From the NCBI GenBank assembly GCA_965242785.1, contig CBDETA010000004.1, positions 372,001 to 436,000 on the forward strand: DNA of 64,000 bases. The letters are read 5' to 3'. Positions within the stretch are counted from its first letter, which is position 1; each line of letters opens with the position of its first letter. Of this stretch, positions 59,379 through 64,000 are shown piece by piece. The DNA is from Maricaulis sp965242785 (GTDB lineage Bacteria > Pseudomonadota > Alphaproteobacteria > Caulobacterales > Maricaulaceae). A model generated the notes under the pieces. The model made no database searches. It saw only the letters and a program-made list of their open reading frames with translations, and was not told where the DNA came from. The position numbers and the translations under genes were made by a program.

Positions 59379-61334
59379 ATGACCCGGATGGATCGCAGCA
59401 TGGCAGGGCTCGCCCTGTCGGCCTGGCTGGTGGCCGCAATACCCGCGCAGGCCCAGGAGGTCGGTTCGGACCGGCTTCTGGGCAGCGTGTTCTCCGATCA
59501 CATGGTGATCCAGCGTGGCCAGCCGATCCGGATCTGGGGCGAAGCCGCCCCGGGTGAGACCGTGGCGGTCTATCTCGACGGGGCCCGCCAGGCCGTGGAA
59601 GCGGACGAAGAGGGGCAGTGGCTGGCCGAGTTCGCAGCCCGGTCACCAGGCGAGGCCTTCACCATCGCCGCAGAGAGCGCCAGCGGGTCCATCGACGAGA
59701 TCGAGGATGTCGTCATCGGCGATGTCTGGCTGTGCTCGGGCCAGTCCAACATGGAATACCCGGTCTATCGCGCCCTCAATCCGGACAGCGAGATCAGCGG
59801 CAGTACCAATGACCGCATCCGGCTTCTGTCCATCACGCACGAGCACACATCGAGCCCCCGCACCCGGCACGAGACGGTGCCGGAATGGCAGCTGGCCTCT
59901 CCGGTCAACGTGCGTGACTTCTCGGCTGTCTGCTATTTCTTCGGCCGCGAGCAGGAAGCCCGCCGCGATGTGCCGGTCGGTCTGATCGATGCATCCTGGG
60001 GCGGATCCCAGATCGAGGCCTGGCTGGATCGCGAACGCCTGCGCGAAGCCGGTGACTTCCAGAACCAGCTGGCACTGCTGGACCTGCATGCCCACGATCC
60101 GGACGCGGCGGCGCTGCAGTTTGGCGGCATCTGGGAGGACTGGTGGCACAGCCGCCAGGACACGAGGCCCTGGCAGGAACCAGGCACGGGCTGGTCCGAC
60201 GTACCGAGCCTGACCGACTGGCAGGGCTGGGAGGGCACGGATGCGCCCGGCCATCTGGGCCTGGTCTGGTACCGCAATGAGATCGAGATCCGTGCTGAAC
60301 AGGCCGCCGCTCCGGCCCGTCTGTCGCTGGCCGCCATCGACGAAATCGACGCGGTCTGGGTGAACGGAACGTTTGTTGGGTACTCTTTCGGCTGGGGCAC
60401 ACACCGTCACTACGACATCCCCGCAGGCGTGCTGCAGGCTGGCTCCAATACGATCACGGTCAATGTGCACAATTCCTGGGGCGCCGGCGGCATGACCGGT
60501 CCGGCCGAGGCCATGCAGATCAGCTTTGACGGGGCAGAACCCGCCCCGATCGGAACCGGCTGGCAATACCGGATCGTGCCCAACAGTGTGGGCAGCCCGC
60601 CGCAGGGGCCCTGGCAGTCGGTAGGCGGTTTCACCACTATCCACAATGGCATGGTCGCCCCGCTGGGCCCGCTCTCGCTGACCGGAGCGCTGTGGTATCA
60701 GGGCGAGTCCAATACCGGACGGGCGAACCAGTACGAAACCTTGCTGCACGGCCTTCTGGCGACCTGGCGCGACCAGTTCGGCCAGCCCGACCTGCCGGTT
60801 TTCATCGTTCAATTGCCCAATTTCGGCAGCCTGCAATCGGGTCCCGTCGAGAGCGGCTGGGCCAGGCTGCGCGAAGCCCAGCGCCAGGTGGCGCTGGCTG
60901 ATCCGTACGCCGGTCTGGCGGTGGCCATCGATCTGGGCGACCGCTTCGACATCCATCCGCCCAACAAGCAGGCCGTTGCCCAGCGCCTGTTGCGATCCGT
61001 TGAAAGCCAGCTCTACGGCTCCGGCCTGTCGCCGCATGGCGCTGAACCGGTGTCGGTCACACGTGAAGACGGCACGGTCATCATTGGTTTTGGAGGGGAT
61101 AGCGGCGGCTTGATGGTTGTCGGGGATGCAAGGCCCAGCGCCTTCGAGGTGTGCGATGACACCACCTGCCGCTTTGCCGAAGCGCGGCTGGACGGGTCGC
61201 GAATCATCCTGCACGGCGAGACTGCGGAGACAGCAAGCCGGGCGCGTTATTGCTGGGCCGACGCCCCGATCTGCACGCTCTATGACGCCACCGGCCTGCC
61301 GGTGACGCCGTTCGAGGCAGCCATCACGGACTAA
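59379..61334 (+). CDS. SGNH-type acetylesterase (sialate O-acetylesterase-like), secreted; probable acetylxylan esterase
   Basis: A 651-residue esterase with a Sec signal (WLVAAIPAQAQ), an N-terminal beta domain, and a split SGNH/SASA catalytic domain: nucleophile serine in LCSGQSNMEYP, WYQGESNTGRANQ, and the aspartate-histidine pair in GDRFDIHPPNK. A beta-sandwich insert lies about residues 240-400. In this locus it most likely removes acetyl groups from xylan. ATG 59379 has AGGGGAGGA 5 bases upstream; the open frame begins at 59343. It is third in the manD-kdgK operon. Its end overlaps the converging TIM-barrel gene by 4 bases. Confidence 0.88.
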   Translation: MTRMDRSMAGLALSAWLVAAIPAQAQEVGSDRLLGSVFSDHMVIQRGQPIRIWGEAAPGETVAVYLDGARQAVEADEEGQWLAEFAARSPGEAFTIAAESASGSIDEIEDVVIGDVWLCSGQSNMEYPVYRALNPDSEISGSTNDRIRLLSITHEHTSSPRTRHETVPEWQLASPVNVRDFSAVCYFFGREQEARRDVPVGLIDASWGGSQIEAWLDRERLREAGDFQNQLALLDLHAHDPDAAALQFGGIWEDWWHSRQDTRPWQEPGTGWSDVPSLTDWQGWEGTDAPGHLGLVWYRNEIEIRAEQAAAPARLSLAAIDEIDAVWVNGTFVGYSFGWGTHRHYDIPAGVLQAGSNTITVNVHNSWGAGGMTGPAEAMQISFDGAEPAPIGTGWQYRIVPNSVGSPPQGPWQSVGGFTTIHNGMVAPLGPLSLTGALWYQGESNTGRANQYETLLHGLLATWRDQFGQPDLPVFIVQLPNFGSLQSGPVESGWARLREAQRQVALADPYAGLAVAIDLGDRFDIHPPNKQAVAQRLLRSVESQLYGSGLSPHGAEPVSVTREDGTVIIGFGGDSGGLMVVGDARPSAFEVCDDTTCRFAEARLDGSRIILHGETAETASRARYCWADAPICTLYDATGLPVTPFEAAITD

Positions 61335-62143
61335 CCCAGGGCAGCGGCCAGGGCCGGATAGGCCGTTTCGGCGAAGGCCCAGGGGTCTGCCGCATTGTCG
61401 TGTTCGGCATAGACATGGGCGATGTGGCGGGCTTCGGGCAGGTTGAGGAAACGGGCAAAGTCGATCTCGCCAGTCCCGATATCCGTCATGCTACCATCCG
61501 CGGCCCGGTCCTTGGCGTGACACAGGGTGAAACGCGCCGGGCCCTGTGCCAGCAGGGCGGCGGCATCGCGCCCCGCATGCCGGACCCAGTAGAGATCGAG
61601 TTCGAAACTGACCAGGGCCGGGTCGGTCTGGGCCCAGATCAGATCAAAGGGCACCACATCTTCGGTGCGGTGAAACTCGAAATCGTGATTGTGATAGGCC
61701 AGACCCAGGCCGGCAGTCCTGCACAGCGCACCAAAATCATTCAGGGTCTCGGCCCAGCCGCGCCAATCATCGGCGCTCTGGCGCAAATGTTCCGGGATCC
61801 AGGCAATCACGGCTTGCGCATGCCCGGCTTCCAGGACCGCATCGATCGCGGCCTGCGGCTCGCTGCGCGCCAGCTCGGCCTCGACATGGGCGCTGGGTGC
61901 CGACAATCCGTTTGCAGCCAGTATCTGCCGGATCTGTGCGGGTGAGCGGCCGAAATAGCCGGCGAATTCCACCTCGCGATAGCCGATGCCGGCCACGCGC
62001 TCGAGGCTCGCCTCGACGGACGCCTGCATCGCCTCGCGCAGCGTGTAGAGTTGAAGCCCGGGTCGCCGACCGTTTCGGCCGCATCCGCCCAGCACCAGTC
62101 CGGACCCCAGGACCCCGGCCATCAGGCCGCGCCGTGTCATCAT
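61331..62143 (-). CDS. exported sugar phosphate isomerase/epimerase-like TIM-barrel protein
   Basis: A 270-residue xylose-isomerase-like TIM-barrel protein (AP endonuclease 2 superfamily). The N-terminus MMTRRGLMAGVLGSGLVLGG has a twin-arginine pair and ends in a possible lipobox LGGC, so it is exported. Metal-ligand positions appear in GYREVEFAGYFG, AYHNHDFEF, SFELDLYWV and LCHAKDRA. Exported members of this family are often annotated as isomerases without proof; the reaction is unknown. GGGGAGGGG precedes two adjacent ATGs. It is last in a minus-strand run after nagA, 67 bases away. Confidence 0.82.
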   Translation of the reverse strand: MMTRRGLMAGVLGSGLVLGGCGRNGRRPGLQLYTLREAMQASVEASLERVAGIGYREVEFAGYFGRSPAQIRQILAANGLSAPSAHVEAELARSEPQAAIDAVLEAGHAQAVIAWIPEHLRQSADDWRGWAETLNDFGALCRTAGLGLAYHNHDFEFHRTEDVVPFDLIWAQTDPALVSFELDLYWVRHAGRDAAALLAQGPARFTLCHAKDRAADGSMTDIGTGEIDFARFLNLPEARHIAHVYAEHDNAADPWAFAETAYPALAAALG

Positions 62144-62210
62144 CTCAGCCCCTCCCCAAGGGACGCAGAGGGAAACCCGGATATGTCAGGGGCGCAAGCC
62201 CAAGCGTCCA

Positions 62211-63377
62211 CTAGAGGGCGTGGCGCAACCCGGCAGGCGCAGCTTGCGGACTGGCAGACGCGGGATGGACCGCGACCAGACGACCCTGACGATCCAGCTG
62301 CAACAGGTCTGCCCGGGCGCCCGGTGCGATCACGCCGACCTCGCTGGCCAGCCCGAGGAAGCGGGCCGGATTGGCACCGGCCATGGCCACCGCCTCGGCG
62401 ATGTCGAGCTGCATCAGGGCGATGGCATTGGCGACCGCCTTGTCCATCGTCAGATGCGCACCCGCCAGAACACCCTTCTCGTCCCGGCACTCGCCTTCGC
62501 TGACATGGATCTTGCGGCCCTGCAGCACGAAATCGGTCAGCTCGGTGCCGGCATTGGGCATGGCATCGGTAATCAGGATCAGCTTGCCGGCCGGCCGCAG
62601 CCGACGCGCCAGCTTCAGCATCACCGGATCGACATGGCGTCCATCAACGATGAGGCTGGTCCAGGCCGTCTGGGATTCCAGGGCAGCGCCGACCACGCCA
62701 GGCTCGCGGCTATGCATTTGCGGCATGGCGTTGAAGAGGTGGGTAAAGCCGGTCGCGCCCGCCTCCAGCGCCGCGCGGGCGTGGGCGTACTTGCCGTTGG
62801 TGTGGCCCAGCGAAACGATGACCCCGCGCTCGACCAGGGTGCGCACCTGGTCCGGCGTACAGGCTTCCGGGGCCAGGGTGACCAGGGTGCAGCCGGATCT
62901 CAGCGAGCTCAGAAGCTCAATTGCCGCATCATCCAGGGTGAGGAACTTGTCCGCGTCATGAATGCCGCGCTTGGCCGGGTTGAGAAACGGACCTTCGACA
63001 TGGATGCCCAGGATCTGCGCCATGCCGGCCTCGCGGGCCGCCTCGACGGCGCGCATGCCGGCATCAACAACGCTCAGGTCGTCACTGATCAGCGTGGGCA
63101 TCAGCGCGGTCGTGCCCGATTTCAGGTGCGCAGCGGCGATCGCTGCAAGCCCCTCGATATCGGGCCGGTCATTGAACAGGACGCCGCCCCCGCCATTGAC
63201 CTGGATGTCGACATAGCCGGGCACCAGGAGACCGCCCTCGCAGTCGATCTCGACGGCATGGGTGTCAGCGGCCGCATCATCGACCGCCTCGATCCGGCCC
63301 GCGCGGGTCTTGACGGTCACATCCGACCTGAAGCCGGTGGGCGTCAGGACAGACGCGTTCGTGAAGACTGCGGACAT
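62211..63377 (-). CDS. nagA: N-acetylglucosamine-6-phosphate deacetylase
   Basis: A 388-residue amidohydrolase of the NagA family: GLLVPGYVDIQVNGGGGVLF, metal site in GIHVEGPFLNPAKRG, SLGHTNGKYAHA, FTHLFNAMPQMHSREPG and the catalytic aspartate in LITDAMPNAGTEL. It deacetylates GlcNAc-6-phosphate from chitin or peptidoglycan recycling. The ATG at 63377 shares its first base with the stop of the SIS-domain gene (TGATG). Together they form the start of an aminosugar operon distinct from the xylan genes. No motif of the GntR type was found near it. Confidence 0.95.
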   Translation of the reverse strand: MSAVFTNASVLTPTGFRSDVTVKTRAGRIEAVDDAAADTHAVEIDCEGGLLVPGYVDIQVNGGGGVLFNDRPDIEGLAAIAAAHLKSGTTALMPTLISDDLSVVDAGMRAVEAAREAGMAQILGIHVEGPFLNPAKRGIHDADKFLTLDDAAIELLSSLRSGCTLVTLAPEACTPDQVRTLVERGVIVSLGHTNGKYAHARAALEAGATGFTHLFNAMPQMHSREPGVVGAALESQTAWTSLIVDGRHVDPVMLKLARRLRPAGKLILITDAMPNAGTELTDFVLQGRKIHVSEGECRDEKGVLAGAHLTMDKAVANAIALMQLDIAEAVAMAGANPARFLGLASEVGVIAPGARADLLQLDRQGRLVAVHPASASPQAAPAGLRHAL

Positions 63378-64000
63378 CAAACCGTTTCCGTGACTTTTTT
63401 GAGGGCCGGCGGCTCGTCGGGATTGCGGCCCCGGCTGAGAGCGAGGTCAGCCACGGCGCGATAGAAGCTCTGGACCATCAGGACCGGCTGCAGAAGCGGA
63501 TGGGCATCCAGTGTCGGCAGGCTGACTGTGCCTTCGATCGACGGACCGGCGAGATAGACCGGCGCGTCCATCGCGGCCACACGCGCCACGAAATCACGCG
63601 TTGCCGCCGCGCTTTCATCCGACTGGGCAAAGACCAGGACCGGGAATTCCGGACCGATCAGGGCCAGCGGTCCATGGCTGCATTCAGCCACGGAGAAGGC
63701 CTCGGCGTGGATCTGGCAGGTTTCCTTGAATTTCAGCGCCGCCTCACTGGCAATGCCGAGACCGGGACCGCGACCAACCACATAGAGGTTCTCCGCAAAG
63801 CCGACCGGGCCCAGCGGCGCAGACCAATCCAGAGACCAGGCCTCTTCCAGCTGGTCCGGCAGGGCCTGCAGCGCCGCGGTCAGGACATCGTCCTGGCTCC
63901 ATTCGGCGACGATCCAGAGCATGTTCACCAGCGAGGCGATGTAGCTCTTCGTCGCGGCCACGCTGGTTTCCGGCGCCGCGTGCAAGGGCAGGGCGATGTC
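63377..64000 (-). CDS. SIS-domain aminosugar isomerase/deaminase (GlmS-like, NagB-II type), N-terminus cut off
   Basis: The last 207 residues of a protein running off the right window edge. They contain the end of one SIS domain (ETSVAATKSYIASLVN) and a whole second SIS domain with VGRGPGLGIASEAALKFKET, SHGPLALIG and a C-terminal KKVTETV, as in the isomerase half of glucosamine-6-phosphate synthase. Without the N-terminus one cannot tell whether a glutaminase domain is present. Next to nagA, a deaminase of the NagB-II group, converting glucosamine-6-phosphate to fructose-6-phosphate, is most likely. No start codon lies in the window. Confidence 0.88.
   Translation of the reverse strand, partial: DIALPLHAAPETSVAATKSYIASLVNMLWIVAEWSQDDVLTAALQALPDQLEEAWSLDWSAPLGPVGFAENLYVVGRGPGLGIASEAALKFKETCQIHAEAFSVAECSHGPLALIGPEFPVLVFAQSDESAAATRDFVARVAAMDAPVYLAGPSIEGTVSLPTLDAHPLLQPVLMVQSFYRAVADLALSRGRNPDEPPALKKVTETV

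Overview
The window is a dense, GC-rich alphaproteobacterial polysaccharide-utilisation region. It looks like a relative of Caulobacter in the marine Maricaulis/Hyphomonas group. That placement is inferred from the close match of xylX, xylB, xylC and xylD to the Caulobacter xylose genes, from a large TonB-dependent receptor next to flavin-dependent halogenase-like genes, and from Entner-Doudoroff enzymes. No rRNA or tRNA gene, insertion sequence, prophage or CRISPR array was seen.

Layout. 1-5051 (minus): an RND efflux operon (adaptor, pump, and an outer-membrane factor cut by the window edge). 5221-6826 (minus): eda and glk behind a perfect LacI-type palindrome. 6985-14080 (minus): a beta-glucan/gluconate operon (GH3, exported SMP-30 lactonase, GntP permease, GPH-type transporter, LacI regulator), divergent from GH9 and GH3 enzymes (14470-19023, plus) and a TauE/SafE-like protein. 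19992-26648 (minus): a Na+/solute symporter with its small DUF4212 subunit, a GH10 xylanase, and a TonB-dependent receptor. 26943-34661 (plus): four halogenase-family genes in a row, one of them degenerate, then a GH43 xylosidase. 35013-40351 (minus): GH115 alpha-glucuronidase and GH3 beta-xylosidase. 40581-44916 (plus): a FadR-type GntR regulator, xylD and a GH35 enzyme. 44907-50095 (minus): aldose epimerase, xylC, sugar porter, xylB and xylX. 50247-57017 (minus): a LacI regulator (xylR-like), uxuB, a TRAP transporter and uxaC. 57170-61334 (plus): manD, kdgK and an acetylesterase. 61331-64000 (minus): an exported TIM-barrel protein, nagA and a truncated SIS-domain aminosugar isomerase/deaminase.

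How it fits together. The receptor, GH10, acetylesterase, GH115, GH43 and GH3 enzymes would take glucuronoxylan down to xylose and (methyl)glucuronate. Xylose enters through the sugar porter and is oxidised by XylB, XylC, XylD and XylX (Weimberg route), but xylA, the last enzyme, is not in the window. Glucuronate enters by the TRAP system and runs through UxaC, UxuB, ManD, KdgK and Eda to pyruvate and glyceraldehyde-3-phosphate. The GH9/GH3 module does the same for beta-glucan.

The strongest unannotated signal is regulatory. A 17-base near-palindrome built on GTC-N-GAC recurs in five intergenic regions: receptor/halogenase, GH3/gntR, xylD, xylX and uxaC/manD. It probably marks the regulon of the GntR protein encoded here. 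At the receptor and at xylX it is paired with a second, LacI-type operator that is 14/16 identical between the two loci. The halogenase quartet, placed inside a xylan locus, is the part whose biological role is least explained.
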